A stretch of DNA of 64,000 nucleotides from Acidisoma silvae (GTDB taxonomy: Bacteria; Pseudomonadota; Alphaproteobacteria; Acetobacterales; Acetobacteraceae), in NCBI RefSeq assembly GCF_020618775.1, contig NZ_JAESVB010000005.1, forward strand, positions 62,001-126,000, in the 5' to 3' direction. Position 1 is the stretch's first letter, and the number at the start of each line of letters is the position of its first letter. The notes below the pieces were generated by a model. The model was not told the DNA's origin. It ran no database searches and worked only from the letters and a program-made list of their open reading frames with translations. This document shows, one piece after another, positions 34,134 through 43,428 of this stretch. The position numbers and the translations under genes are program-made.

Positions 34134-36005
34134 TCAATTGCCGACGAACTGACGTGTCAGCGCCGCCACGTAATCCGCCCGCGCCGCCTGCACTTCCGAG
34201 CGGACAGAGACTTCCGGCACCGCCACATCCCACCAATGGCCGCCGGCGGCGGTGGAGATCAGCGGATCGGTATCGATGACGACGGCATAGGTGCGCTCAC
34301 TGGCCCGCGCCCGTTCCAGCGCCTGAGACAGCCCAGCCAGGTCACTCACCTTTTCCGTCACCGCACCCAGGGCGCGGGCATGAAGCGCGAAATCGACCTC
34401 CGGCATCACCTCATGCCGGCTGTCCTTGAGCAGGTTGTTGAAGCCCGCCCCGCCGGTCGCCTGTTGCAGACGATTGATGCAGCCGAAACCGCGATTGTCG
34501 AGAATGACCAGGATCAGCTTGCGCGCGATCATGACGCTGGTCGCGATTTCGGAATTGAGCATGAGATATGACCCGTCACCGATCATGACGAAGACCTCGC
34601 GCTCGGGCTGCGCCATCTTCACGCCAAGACCGCCCGCAATCTCATAGCCCATGCAGGAAAAGCCGTATTCCATGTGATAGCCGCCGGGCGCGCCGGCCTG
34701 CCACAGCTTGTGCAATTCGCCCGGCAGGCCGCCTGCCGCGCAAAGCACGATATCGGAGGGGCGAGACTGGCGCTGCACGGCCCCCACCACCTGCGCGTCG
34801 GACGGCAGGGCATTGCCGCTTTCGACCGGCGCGTCGGTATAGGTGGCAGCCGTCTTATACCAGGCAGCTTTCACCGCCGCCGCCTGTTCCGACCAGACGG
34901 CATCGGTGCGCCACGCCCCGAGGGCAGCCGTGAGTTCGGAAAGTCCCGCGCGGGCGTCCGCCACCAGCGGCTGGGCCTGATGCTTGCCGGCGTCGAAAGG
35001 CTGGGTATTGAGGCCGATGATCCGCCTGCCCTCACCCTGGAACAGCGCCCAAGACCCGGTGGTGAAATCCTGCAAGCGGGTGCCCACCGCCAGCACCACA
35101 TCGGCTTCCGCCGCCATGGCATTGGCGGCTGCCGTGCCGGTGACGCCGATGGCACCCATATTCATGGGGTGATCCGTCGCGAGCGAGGATTTGCCGGCCT
35201 GGGTTTCCCCCACCGGAATGCCGTGGCTCTCGGCGAAAGCCGCGAGGTCGCGCTCGGCCTGGGCGTAAAGCGTACCGCCGCCGCAAACGATGAAGGGGCG
35301 CTTCGCCTCCCGCAGCAGAGCGACGGCTGCCGCCAATTCGCCGCCATCCGGCCGGGGCCGGCGCGGCGTCCAGATTTTCTCGTCAAAGAAGGAGGCCGGA
35401 AAATCATAGGCCTCGGCCTGCACGTCCTGACACAGGCCGAGCGTGACAGGGCCGCATTCCACCGGATCGGTCAGAACCTGCATGGCCCGCGCGAAGGCCG
35501 GGATGATCTGCTCGGGCCGGGTGATACGGTCGAAATAGCGGGAGACGGGCCGGAACGCGTCATTGGCGCTGACGGTACCGTCCTGCCAGTCCTCGATCTG
35601 CTGCAAAACCGGGTCCGGCCGGCGGGAGGCGAAGACATCGCCCGGCAGCAGCAAAAGCGGCAGGCGATTGACATGGGCGACGGCGGCGGCCGTCACCATA
35701 TTCAGCGCGCCCGGCCCGATGGAACTGGTGCAGGCCATCACCTGCCGGCGGCGCAGCGCCTTGGTATAGGCGATGGCGGCATGGGCCATGGCCTGTTCGT
35801 TATGGGCGCGGAAGGTCGGCAGCACGTCGCGCGCGCCGTGCAGGGCCTCGCCGAGCCCCGCGACATTGCCATGGCCGAAAATGGCCCAGACACCGCCGAA
35901 GAAAGGCTGGACGCTTGTCTTACCGTCGTCCGTTTCCACCACCGTCTTTTGCGCGGCCATGGCGCGAACCAGGGCCTGAGCCATGGTGAGGCGAATTATG
36001 CGCAT
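34134..36005 (-). CDS. iolD: 3D-(3,5/4)-trihydroxycyclohexane-1,2-dione hydrolase IolD
   Basis: Thiamine-diphosphate enzyme of 623 residues that hydrolyses the ring in inositol breakdown. The TPP fold has the catalytic glutamate region in GHGNVAGLGEAL, a central domain, and the TPP/Mg motif GDGSYLMLNSEIATSVMIARKLILVILDN near residues 468-496. The start MRIIRLTMAQALVRAMAAQ is typical. Normal length. It is 30 bases downstream of iolC. Confidence 0.95.
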   Translation of the reverse strand: MRIIRLTMAQALVRAMAAQKTVVETDDGKTSVQPFFGGVWAIFGHGNVAGLGEALHGARDVLPTFRAHNEQAMAHAAIAYTKALRRRQVMACTSSIGPGALNMVTAAAVAHVNRLPLLLLPGDVFASRRPDPVLQQIEDWQDGTVSANDAFRPVSRYFDRITRPEQIIPAFARAMQVLTDPVECGPVTLGLCQDVQAEAYDFPASFFDEKIWTPRRPRPDGGELAAAVALLREAKRPFIVCGGGTLYAQAERDLAAFAESHGIPVGETQAGKSSLATDHPMNMGAIGVTGTAAANAMAAEADVVLAVGTRLQDFTTGSWALFQGEGRRIIGLNTQPFDAGKHQAQPLVADARAGLSELTAALGAWRTDAVWSEQAAAVKAAWYKTAATYTDAPVESGNALPSDAQVVGAVQRQSRPSDIVLCAAGGLPGELHKLWQAGAPGGYHMEYGFSCMGYEIAGGLGVKMAQPEREVFVMIGDGSYLMLNSEIATSVMIARKLILVILDNRGFGCINRLQQATGGAGFNNLLKDSRHEVMPEVDFALHARALGAVTEKVSDLAGLSQALERARASERTYAVVIDTDPLISTAAGGHWWDVAVPEVSVRSEVQAARADYVAALTRQFVGN

Positions 36006-36035
36006 CGCTCGTCTCTATCCCGTTTTCTTTTTTTA

Positions 36036-37949
36036 TCAGGCGGCCTTGGTCTGGCCGGCATCCTGCCAGGCATCCACCAATTGTTGAAAGCGACCGGCCA
36101 TCTGGTCCACCGCCTCGGCGTCCGAAATCTTGCCGCTCAGCCAGGCGCGGGCCGGGTCGATATGGATGGTGCGGCCCACCGCGAAGCCGCGCACCACCGG
36201 CACGCCGGCGCAGGCGCGGAAGGAAGCCGCCAGATCGGCCATCGGCGCTTCCAGGCCCAGCACCAGCACGCCCCGGCAATAGCTGTCGCGCGTGGTAATG
36301 GCCGCGTTGATCTGCCCCCAGGCGGCCGCACTTTTCTGCGGCTCCAGCTTCCACCAATCCGGCTTCATGCCAAGATCGTACAGGCGATTGATGACGCGCG
36401 GGATAGTGTCATCCAGCAGCGGGCCATGCTTGCCGGCGATGATTTCGATCAGCACGTCCCGCCCCGTGCGGCGGCAGGCGTCATAGACGCGGGCCAATTC
36501 CCGCTCCTGCCGCAGACGCAGCTCCTCCGGGTCATCCGGGTGATAGAAGCACAGGCATTTCACGACCTGCGCCGAAGGCCATTCCGTCAGATGCGCGCCC
36601 AGACTTCCGCCGGATTCGAAATCGAGCGGACGGGAGCCGGTGCGCTCCACCGGTCGCGCCACCCACAGATTGTGGTCGCCCGCACGGAACAGCGCCTCGC
36701 GCCCATAGCGGCCGTCGATGAACATGCCGAAACCGGGACGCCCGGCCGCGACGCGGGCCGCCGCCTGCACGGCCAGAACTTTGAAATCGCTGATCCGCTC
36801 GAAAGGCGCGCCGACTTCGGTGGCGACCGCTTCCAGCTGAATGCGATGGTCGATCGCCAGCGCCATGATGCCGGGCGGCGTGGCGCTGCGCGTCGTCGCC
36901 CAATGGATATGGTTGATATCCTCGTCATGCCGCAGCGCGCGATGCTGGCTGCCATGGGCCAGGAAATATTCGAGTTCGGGGAAGGTCGGGATTTCCGGCG
37001 AGCACAGCAGACGCGAGACCGCGAAAGCGCCGCAGGCATTGGCATAGGCGCAGCAGGTTTCAAGCGTCTCGCCGCGCAGCCAGCCGCGCAGGAAGCCGGA
37101 CATGAAACTGTCGCCCGCGCCCAGCACGTTATAGACCTCGACCGGAAAGCCCGGGCCGCGCACGCCGTCATCCAGACTGTCCGGAATCTCGGCCGGGAAG
37201 ACCACGCAACCCATCGGGCCGCGTTTGCAGACGATAACGGCTTTGGACTGCGCCCGGATGGCGCGAACGGCCGCCAGCGTATCCTGCGAGCCGCCGGCGA
37301 TATGCAATTCTTCCTCGGTGCCGACGATCAGATCGCAAAGCGGGAGCACGGGTGCGAGATGAGCCGTCACCTCATCGGACTGGATATAGCGGCTTTCGCC
37401 GGCATCATGCCCGGCGAGGCCCCAAAGATTGGGCCGGTAATCGACATCGAAGATGACGCGCCGGCCATGGGCCTTGGCGATGCGCATGGCCTTGTTCTGG
37501 GCTGCCGCCGTGCCTGCCGTCGCGAAATGCGTGCCGGTGACGACGATGGCAGCGGCCGAGGCCAGGAAAGCCTCATCCACGTCATCCTCGCAGAGCGCCA
37601 TATCGGCACAATTGTCGCGATAGAAAACGAGGGGAAAGGTGCTGCTGTCGCGCACGCCGAGCAATACCAGGGCCGTCAGCCGCTTGGGATCGACCGTGAC
37701 GCCGCGGGTCTCCACCCCTTCCCGCGCCAATTGTTCCAGGATGAAGCGGCCGACCTGCTCGTCGCCGACGCGGGTCAGCAAAGCGGATTTCAGGCCAAGC
37801 CGCGCGGTGCCCACCGCGATATTCGCGGGACAACCGCCGATGGCCTTGCTGAAACTGCCCATGTCTTCCAGCCGGCCGCCGATCTGCTGGCCGTAGAGGT
37901 CAAGAGAGCATCGACCGATCGTAATCAGGTCCAGCATCGGTGCGGCCAT
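36036..37949 (-). CDS. iolC: 5-dehydro-2-deoxygluconokinase IolC fused to DUF2090 domain
   Basis: Two-domain protein of 637 residues. Residues 1 to about 330 are a PfkB-family kinase that phosphorylates 5-dehydro-2-deoxygluconate: DLITIGRCSLDLYG, IGGCPANIAVG and the signature NVLGAGDSFMSGFLRG. Residues about 350-637 are a DUF2090 aldolase-like domain (KCLCFYHPDD, EIIAGKHG, KPDWWKLEP). No separate iolJ aldolase is seen in the window, so this half may supply the 6-phospho-5-dehydro-2-deoxygluconate aldolase step; that is inference. The ATG at 37949, with AGAAGGGG upstream, is preferred to 37985. Confidence 0.93.
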   Translation of the reverse strand: MAAPMLDLITIGRCSLDLYGQQIGGRLEDMGSFSKAIGGCPANIAVGTARLGLKSALLTRVGDEQVGRFILEQLAREGVETRGVTVDPKRLTALVLLGVRDSSTFPLVFYRDNCADMALCEDDVDEAFLASAAAIVVTGTHFATAGTAAAQNKAMRIAKAHGRRVIFDVDYRPNLWGLAGHDAGESRYIQSDEVTAHLAPVLPLCDLIVGTEEELHIAGGSQDTLAAVRAIRAQSKAVIVCKRGPMGCVVFPAEIPDSLDDGVRGPGFPVEVYNVLGAGDSFMSGFLRGWLRGETLETCCAYANACGAFAVSRLLCSPEIPTFPELEYFLAHGSQHRALRHDEDINHIHWATTRSATPPGIMALAIDHRIQLEAVATEVGAPFERISDFKVLAVQAAARVAAGRPGFGMFIDGRYGREALFRAGDHNLWVARPVERTGSRPLDFESGGSLGAHLTEWPSAQVVKCLCFYHPDDPEELRLRQERELARVYDACRRTGRDVLIEIIAGKHGPLLDDTIPRVINRLYDLGMKPDWWKLEPQKSAAAWGQINAAITTRDSYCRGVLVLGLEAPMADLAASFRACAGVPVVRGFAVGRTIHIDPARAWLSGKISDAEAVDQMAGRFQQLVDAWQDAGQTKAA

Positions 37950-38068
37950 GGGAAACCCCTTCTTCTGGAGGAGCGGCCCGGCCAAGGCCGATTGAGCCGG
38001 ATGAAGCGGCCGGACGTTTCCTGTCTAGGCGGCTTGTCGCCGCTTTTGCTTATTCTTAAATAAAACCA

Positions 38069-39022
38069 TTATTCCAAATTTTCGTCAATCCGGTTTGTAT
38101 ATTCCTTTTTATGGCGTGCGCTGACCGGCGGCAAAGCGCCCGCCCGCTTGCTGACAAGGGCGACGGAGAGCGTCGTCGCCAGCGCGAAGGACGCCGACAG
38201 CGACCGAAACCCGCCGAAATCGGCCTCCGCCACTTCCAGCCAGGTGCTGGAAACCTGCACCAGCGGCGAGAAAGGCGAATCGGTAATGCCGATCACCGGC
38301 ACACCGCGCTGAAAGGCCGCCCGCGCCGAGGTCAGCGTTTCAGACGCATAAGGCGTGAAGCTCAGCGCCAGCAGCGCGTCCTCGGGCGTGATCAGATCCG
38401 TCTGGCGGCCGCCGAGCCCGCCAAGCTGATCGACCAGATCAGACCGCACGCCCAGCTTCTGCAAGGCATAGACAAGATAGACCGCGACCGGAAAGGCCCG
38501 GCGCACGCCCACCACATAAATAGTACGTGCGGCGGCCAGCCGCTCCACCGCCTGTTCCAGCGCCTCGACATCGATACTCTGCCGGAAATCCCGCGCCGAA
38601 GCGCAGGACGCCTCCACCAGACCGTCCAGCAGGCTCAGCACATCGCCGCCCTGATTGCCGTCATGCAGCGCTTCCAGACGTACATTATAATCGGGCCAGC
38701 GGTCGCGGGCATGGCTCTGAAAGACCAGTTGCAGGTCCGAAAAGCCGGAATAACCCAGCGCCTGGGCGAAACGGATCATGGTCGACGGCTGCACATTGGC
38801 GCGCTTGGCCAGTTCGGCGACGCGGCCGAAGGCAATCTCCTGCGGATGCTGGACCGCGAAATCCGCCACCTGCACCAGCCGCTTCGGCAATTGGCCGCGC
38901 CGCTCCACGATTAGCGCGCGCAACGTACGGAAATCCCGCGGCGCGGCATCCGCCTCCAGATCGGCCGGCATCGCCTCGTCATCCCTCATGCCCTGCGGTT
39001 CACCATCGCTGTCACTCATCAT
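38069..39022 (-). CDS. RpiR/MurR-family transcription regulator, probable IolR
   Basis: Regulator of 317 residues. The N-terminal RpiR helix-turn-helix (IAFGRVAELAKRANVQPSTMIRFAQALGYSGFSDLQ) is followed by a C-terminal SIS sugar-phosphate-binding domain with IYVVGVRRAFPVA and DALLALSFTPYASET. It sits between iolC (same strand, 119 bases downstream) and the divergent iolG, the place expected for the inositol repressor. In rhizobia the RpiR-type IolR controls iol genes. A GGAA-N6-TTCT sequence at 39081-39094 in the divergent gap resembles the GGAA-N6-TTCC operator reported for rhizobial IolR; this match is weak. Confidence 0.88.
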   Translation of the reverse strand: MMSDSDGEPQGMRDDEAMPADLEADAAPRDFRTLRALIVERRGQLPKRLVQVADFAVQHPQEIAFGRVAELAKRANVQPSTMIRFAQALGYSGFSDLQLVFQSHARDRWPDYNVRLEALHDGNQGGDVLSLLDGLVEASCASARDFRQSIDVEALEQAVERLAAARTIYVVGVRRAFPVAVYLVYALQKLGVRSDLVDQLGGLGGRQTDLITPEDALLALSFTPYASETLTSARAAFQRGVPVIGITDSPFSPLVQVSSTWLEVAEADFGGFRSLSASFALATTLSVALVSKRAGALPPVSARHKKEYTNRIDENLE

Positions 39023-39204
39023 CCCAATCCAAAACCTGCCGATGCAAAGGCGTCTCCCGTTGACAAGAGATAGCCTAAATGGAATATTTCTTCTATATCT
39101 TCCGTCAAGAAATCAAGACGCTCCAAGCGCCCTGGGAGGTTAGCAGCATTCTCAGGCAGATGCCGCTGACTTCCCCAGAAACGTCCGACACGAAAGAAAC
39201 GATA

Positions 39205-40197
39205 ATGATCCGCTTTTCCGTCCTCGGCTGCGGCCGCATCGGCACCATGCATGCGCGCAATCTGGCGCGTCACCCCCAGGCCAAGCTCGTCTCCGTCTTC
39301 GATGTCTTCACAAAAGCCTCGGACGCCATGGCGGCCGAACTCGGCGTGCGCGCCGCGCAATCGGTCGACGAGGTTCTGGCTGACGCGGAAGTCGACGCCG
39401 TGCTGATCGCGACCAGCACGGATACGCATGTGGAGTTGATCACCCGCGCCGCCCGTGCCGGCAAGGCGATTTTGTGCGAAAAGCCGATCGCGCTGGACAT
39501 GAAAAAGGTCGAAGCCTGCTGGGCGGAAATCGGCACTCTTGGCGCCACCGTCATGATTGGCTTCAACCGCCGCTTCGATCCATCCTTCCGCGCCGTGCAT
39601 GACCGCATGACGGCGGGCGAAATCGGCAAGCTGGAACAACTGATCATCACCAGCCGCGACCCCGGCCCGCCGCCGATCAGCTATATCAATGTCTCAGGCG
39701 GCCTGTTCCGCGACATGACGATCCATGATTTCGATCTGGCCCGCTATTTTGCCGGCGACATCGTGGAAGTGCAGGCCTTCGGCGCCAATCTGGTTGACCC
39801 GGCAATTAAGGATGCCGGCGATATCGACGCTGCCATGGTGACGATGCGCGCGGCCTCCGGCGCGCTGATCCATATCAACAACAGCCGCCGCGCCTCATAC
39901 GGCTATGACCAGCGGCTGGAAGCTTTCGGCGAAAAGGGCATGCTGATTGCCGGCAACAAGACCGCGACCAGCGTGCAGTCCTTTTCCGCCGCCGGCACCG
40001 GCCAGGGCGATGTCGTGCTGCCCTTCTTCATCGAACGCTATGCCGATGCCTATGCCGCAGAGATCGCGAATTTTGTGGAAAGCGTGGCGGGCGGCAAAAC
40101 GCCTCTGACCAGCTTCCGCGATGGTGCGGAGGCCCTGCGCCTGGCGGACGCCGCGCTGGAAAGCCTTCAGACCGGCCGCATCGTAAAAATCGGCTGA
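39205..40197 (+). CDS. iolG: Inositol 2-dehydrogenase IolG
   Basis: NAD-dependent Gfo/Idh/MocA oxidoreductase of 330 residues that oxidises myo-inositol to 2-keto-myo-inositol, the entry step. Rossmann motif VLGCGRIGTMHARNL, catalytic lysine in CEKPIAL, the inositol-dehydrogenase stretch GFNRRFDPSFR, and the catalytic histidine in MTIHDFDLARYF. The start is the ATG at 39205, where homology begins; the frame is open to 39079 but that would use up the divergent promoter region. It is followed 18 bases later by an isomerase gene. Confidence 0.93.
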   Translation: MIRFSVLGCGRIGTMHARNLARHPQAKLVSVFDVFTKASDAMAAELGVRAAQSVDEVLADAEVDAVLIATSTDTHVELITRAARAGKAILCEKPIALDMKKVEACWAEIGTLGATVMIGFNRRFDPSFRAVHDRMTAGEIGKLEQLIITSRDPGPPPISYINVSGGLFRDMTIHDFDLARYFAGDIVEVQAFGANLVDPAIKDAGDIDAAMVTMRAASGALIHINNSRRASYGYDQRLEAFGEKGMLIAGNKTATSVQSFSAAGTGQGDVVLPFFIERYADAYAAEIANFVESVAGGKTPLTSFRDGAEALRLADAALESLQTGRIVKIG

Positions 40198-40215
40198 GCG
40201 GACGGAGGGCGAGCC

Positions 40216-41028
40216 ATGCAACGCAAACTCGGTGTCTGCACCTGGACCTATGGGCCGCGCCCTTTGGCGGAGGTCGCGGCCTCCCTCGCCCGGCTCGGCT
40301 ATGACGGCGTGGAGTTGCATGGCGATCTGGACAGTTTTGAGCCCGTCGCGACGGCGCGACTACTGGCCGATCACGGGCTGACGATCCTGTCGCTGACGCC
40401 GGCCGATTGCGACCCGGCGCATCCCCATAGCGCCATTCGGCAGACGGCCATCGACTATTACCGCCGGCTGATCGATTTCGCGGCAGCGACCGGCAGCCAG
40501 CCCATCGTGTCCTTTCACGGACTGGTGCAGCGGATCAAGCCGATCAGCAGTCAGGCCGGGGAATATACGCATCTGGTGGATAGCGTGCGCGCCGTGGATA
40601 GTTATGCAGCATCAGCCGGCGTGCCGATGGTTTATGAAGTTCTGAACCGCTACGAAAGCCATCTCATCAATACCGGCGCGCAGGCTTTGCAATTGCTGGG
40701 TGACGCGGATGCGACGGCGATGCGCGTGCTACTCGACGCCTATCACATGAATATCGAGGAAGCCGATCTGCCCGGTGCTATCCGCCACGTCGGCGGCAAG
40801 CTCGGCCTGTTTCATGTCGCGGATTCCAACCGCGAAGGTGTCGGACGCGGCCATACAGATTTCACGTCCATCATGCAGGCACTGGATGCGATCGGCTATA
40901 CAGGCCCGATCATCGTGGAATGCACGGCTGCCGGCCCCAATCCTTTCACGCCGGTGAAGGACGGTGACTATCTGGCGCAACAGGAGCTGTTTCTGGGTGA
41001 AAGCCGGGTCTGGCTGGCGGGACGGTAA
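40216..41028 (+). CDS. Sugar phosphate isomerase/epimerase family TIM-barrel protein
   Basis: Protein of 270 residues in the AP-endonuclease-2/ketose-epimerase superfamily. Metal-ligand regions expected for a D-tagatose-3-epimerase or inosose-isomerase-like enzyme are visible: VYEVLNRYESHLINT (glutamate), LLDAYHMNIEE (aspartate, histidine), FHVADSNREGVGRGH and IVECTA (final glutamate). It is co-transcribed with iolG, so inosose isomerisation (IolI-like) or epimerisation of inositol isomers is likely, but the exact reaction is unproven. Confidence 0.85.
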   Translation: MQRKLGVCTWTYGPRPLAEVAASLARLGYDGVELHGDLDSFEPVATARLLADHGLTILSLTPADCDPAHPHSAIRQTAIDYYRRLIDFAAATGSQPIVSFHGLVQRIKPISSQAGEYTHLVDSVRAVDSYAASAGVPMVYEVLNRYESHLINTGAQALQLLGDADATAMRVLLDAYHMNIEEADLPGAIRHVGGKLGLFHVADSNREGVGRGHTDFTSIMQALDAIGYTGPIIVECTAAGPNPFTPVKDGDYLAQQELFLGESRVWLAGR

Positions 41029-41055
41029 GTCCGTTCGGGCTTTCGTCTAAGCAGC

Positions 41056-41129
41056 GTCATTCCCGCGAAAGCGGGAATCTTCTTCGCTCAGACCTGGGAC
41101 AAGCAGATGCCCGCTTTCGCGGGCATGAC
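41056..41129. repeat. Composite palindromic intergenic repeat, copy F
   Basis: GTCATTCCCGCGAAAGCGGG-AATCTTCTT is followed after a short spacer by AGATGCCCGCTTTCGCGGGC-ATGAC. It lies between the isomerase gene and pqiC, which converge, and is nearly identical to the copy at 45428. Confidence 0.85.
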
Positions 41130-41158
41130 GACTGGAGGCTGACTAAGTCTGACAGTCC

Positions 41159-41737
41159 CTATCCCGCCAGCGTGCGGGCGATGGCATCCGCCAATTGCCC
41201 CAGAGCCACGCTCATCGCCTGAACCTGGCTCGGTACATCCTTGCCCGTCGCCGGCGCCGTGAAACGTAGAGTGGCGACCGTCGGCGGCACCGATCCATCG
41301 GCGCGCTTCACCTCGATTTCGGCGACCAGCGCCACCGCGCCGCTGGCATCCCGGTCGAAATGCGTGACGGTGAGTGCGACCGTCGCCTGCGGCTGGGGCG
41401 AGACGGTGCTGCTTTCCGAAAAGACCTGCGCGTCCGGCAGACGCTGATCAAGCTCCGTCACCAGCACGCGGCCGATCATGGCGGAGAAGGTCTCCCCCCA
41501 CCAGTTATTGGTCTCGACCGCAATCTGGTAGCCGGCGGAGGACCGCACGATGGGTTTGCGGTCAAGATAGGGCGCGAGGCCCACATCCTGCACGATGACG
41601 ATGCGTGGACCACCGGACAGAACCGGACCCGGCACGGCGGCGAGCGTGTAGAGAACCGGCGCGGGCGAGGCGCAGGAAGCCGGCAGCGCGGCCAGCGCCA
41701 AGGCTGCCACCGAAAACTGGCGCCGCGAAATCATCAT
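41159..41737 (-). CDS. pqiC: PqiC-like lipoprotein (ABC-type transport auxiliary component)
   Basis: Outer-membrane lipoprotein of 192 residues with lipobox PASC near residue 22. The domain is of the PqiC/YmbA type (LYTLAAVPGPVLSGGPRIVIVQDVGLAPYLDRKPIVRS, NNWWGETFSAMIGRVLVTEL). It works with PqiA and PqiB in lipid movement across the envelope. Its start overlaps the pqiB stop by four bases (ATGA). Confidence 0.9.
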   Translation of the reverse strand: MMISRRQFSVAALALAALPASCASPAPVLYTLAAVPGPVLSGGPRIVIVQDVGLAPYLDRKPIVRSSAGYQIAVETNNWWGETFSAMIGRVLVTELDQRLPDAQVFSESSTVSPQPQATVALTVTHFDRDASGAVALVAEIEVKRADGSVPPTVATLRFTAPATGKDVPSQVQAMSVALGQLADAIARTLAG

Positions 41738-43428
41738 TGCTCAACCCCTGCATTGGTGCGCCCGCGGATCAGCGCTTCCGGATGGCTTGTCAACAAATCC
41801 GACAGCGCGCGGAAGGATTGCGTCATGTCGTTCAACTGCGTCATCAACTGCTCCAGCTGGCGGCTGAAATGGCTGTCGCCGCCATAGGTGCTGTTGGCGG
41901 AGACCAGCATGGTATTGAGGTTGACCGAGGCCGCCTTCAGCTGCTTCGTCAGGCCCGGCAGGCTTTTCAGCGCCGGCCCGACTTCGGTATTCAGCTGCTT
42001 CACGAGCGACTGCGACGCAGCCAGCGTGCCGGCCAAGGATGCCACAGCCTGCTTCGTCTGCGGCCCATTGGTCAGGTTCGCCAGGCCCGACAGCGTCGTG
42101 GTCAGGCTGGCCGACATCTGATCGAAGGGCAGGTTGTTGATCTTGGCCAGCAGGGTGCTGACCGAAGTGGTGATGGAATCGAGCGCGCCGGAAGCCGTCG
42201 GGAAGACGATTTCATTATTCTGGAAGGTGACATCGGCCTTGGCCGCATTCGGCAGGATGGTCAGCGCGATCTCGCTCTGCCCGGTCAAGAGATTGGATTT
42301 CTGGATCTGCGCCCGCAATCCGCTGGCGACCAGCGCCTGCACATTGGCCAAAGGTCCGCGTGATGCGACCTTATTGATATTCTTGATGCGCTGCGGCTCC
42401 ACCTCAAACCGCACGGGCGCGCGCACGGTATTAGTGGCGCTGTCATATTCCATATCGACGCTTTTCACCTGCCCGATACGCAGGCCCTGGAAGGTGACCG
42501 GTGACCCCGGCCCGAGCCCGGCGACAGAACCCGTGAAATAGGCGACGAAGGGCACGCGGCGGTCATAGCTTGCCTGATCGGCATCGTCCTGCGTGTCATA
42601 GAGCGGAAAGCTGGTGCCGGCCGCTGATTCAGCCTCGGCCGTCGCGTCATCCGGCGTGGAAAAGGCGATGCCGCCGAGCAGCAGCGCATCCAGCGACTGC
42701 ACCTTCACCTGCACGCCGTCCGCCCCCAGCTTCACGGCCAGACCGGAGGCGTTCCAGAAGCGCGAATCATCATGCACATAAGCGTCGTAAGGCGCGCGGA
42801 CGAAAGCATGGATGGTGACGCTTTTCGCCATGTCACCGATATCCCAGCCCAGAATCTGGCCGACCTGAAGATCGCGATAGAAAATCGGCGCGCCGAGCGA
42901 GACGGACCCGATGCGGTCGGCGTGCAGCACGAAGTTGCGGCCCGGCACCACGGATTGCAGCACCGGTGGATCTTCCAGACCGGTGAACACCGTCTGCGGC
43001 TTGCCCTTATCGGGGGACGGCAGCAGATCGATATAGGGACCGCTCAACAGCGTGCCGAGCCCTTCCAGACTGCCCGCAAAGAAACGCGGCTTCACGACCC
43101 AGAACTTCGTCAGATTCGAAATCAGCGGCGTCGCATCTCGCGTCATCTGAATCTTCACCACGACATGGTTCATGTCCGGTGTCAGCTTGACGGAGGTGAC
43201 GGTACCCAGCGTGACGTCGCGATGCTTGACGACCGATTGCCCGGCCGCCAGCCCGTCACCCTGATCGAAGGTGATGCTGATCAACGGACCGCGCTTGGCA
43301 TAGGTATCCCAGACCAGCCAGCCGCCGATCACGACCGTGACGACGGGAATGGCCCAGATCAGCGACACGCGCCGCCGGCCTTTCTTCTGCACGACGGCAT
43401 GGGGGATCGACGGAGAGGAATCGCTCAT
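41734..43428 (-). CDS. pqiB: PqiB, MCE-domain intermembrane transport protein
   Basis: Protein of 564 residues with one N-terminal inner-membrane helix (VSLIWAIPVVTVVIGGWLVW) and three tandem MCE domains. The MCE starts are visible as ITFDQGDGLAAGQSVVKHRDVTLG, ADRIGSVSLGAPIFYRDLQVG and VAYFTGSVAGLGPGSPVTFQGLRIG. A helical C-terminal region follows. In E. coli PqiB forms a needle-like tunnel between the membranes. The start at 43428 lies in an ATGA overlap with pqiA; the frame runs further upstream but inside pqiA. Confidence 0.93.
   Translation of the reverse strand: MSDSSPSIPHAVVQKKGRRRVSLIWAIPVVTVVIGGWLVWDTYAKRGPLISITFDQGDGLAAGQSVVKHRDVTLGTVTSVKLTPDMNHVVVKIQMTRDATPLISNLTKFWVVKPRFFAGSLEGLGTLLSGPYIDLLPSPDKGKPQTVFTGLEDPPVLQSVVPGRNFVLHADRIGSVSLGAPIFYRDLQVGQILGWDIGDMAKSVTIHAFVRAPYDAYVHDDSRFWNASGLAVKLGADGVQVKVQSLDALLLGGIAFSTPDDATAEAESAAGTSFPLYDTQDDADQASYDRRVPFVAYFTGSVAGLGPGSPVTFQGLRIGQVKSVDMEYDSATNTVRAPVRFEVEPQRIKNINKVASRGPLANVQALVASGLRAQIQKSNLLTGQSEIALTILPNAAKADVTFQNNEIVFPTASGALDSITTSVSTLLAKINNLPFDQMSASLTTTLSGLANLTNGPQTKQAVASLAGTLAASQSLVKQLNTEVGPALKSLPGLTKQLKAASVNLNTMLVSANSTYGGDSHFSRQLEQLMTQLNDMTQSFRALSDLLTSHPEALIRGRTNAGVEQ

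Noticed and set aside
34674-38063. Very long plus-strand open frame (1129 codons) antisense to iolD and iolC
   Set aside because: It mirrors two well-conserved genes on the other strand, lacks any domain, and is rich in Arg, His, Gly and Gln as expected from antisense reading of GC-rich codons.
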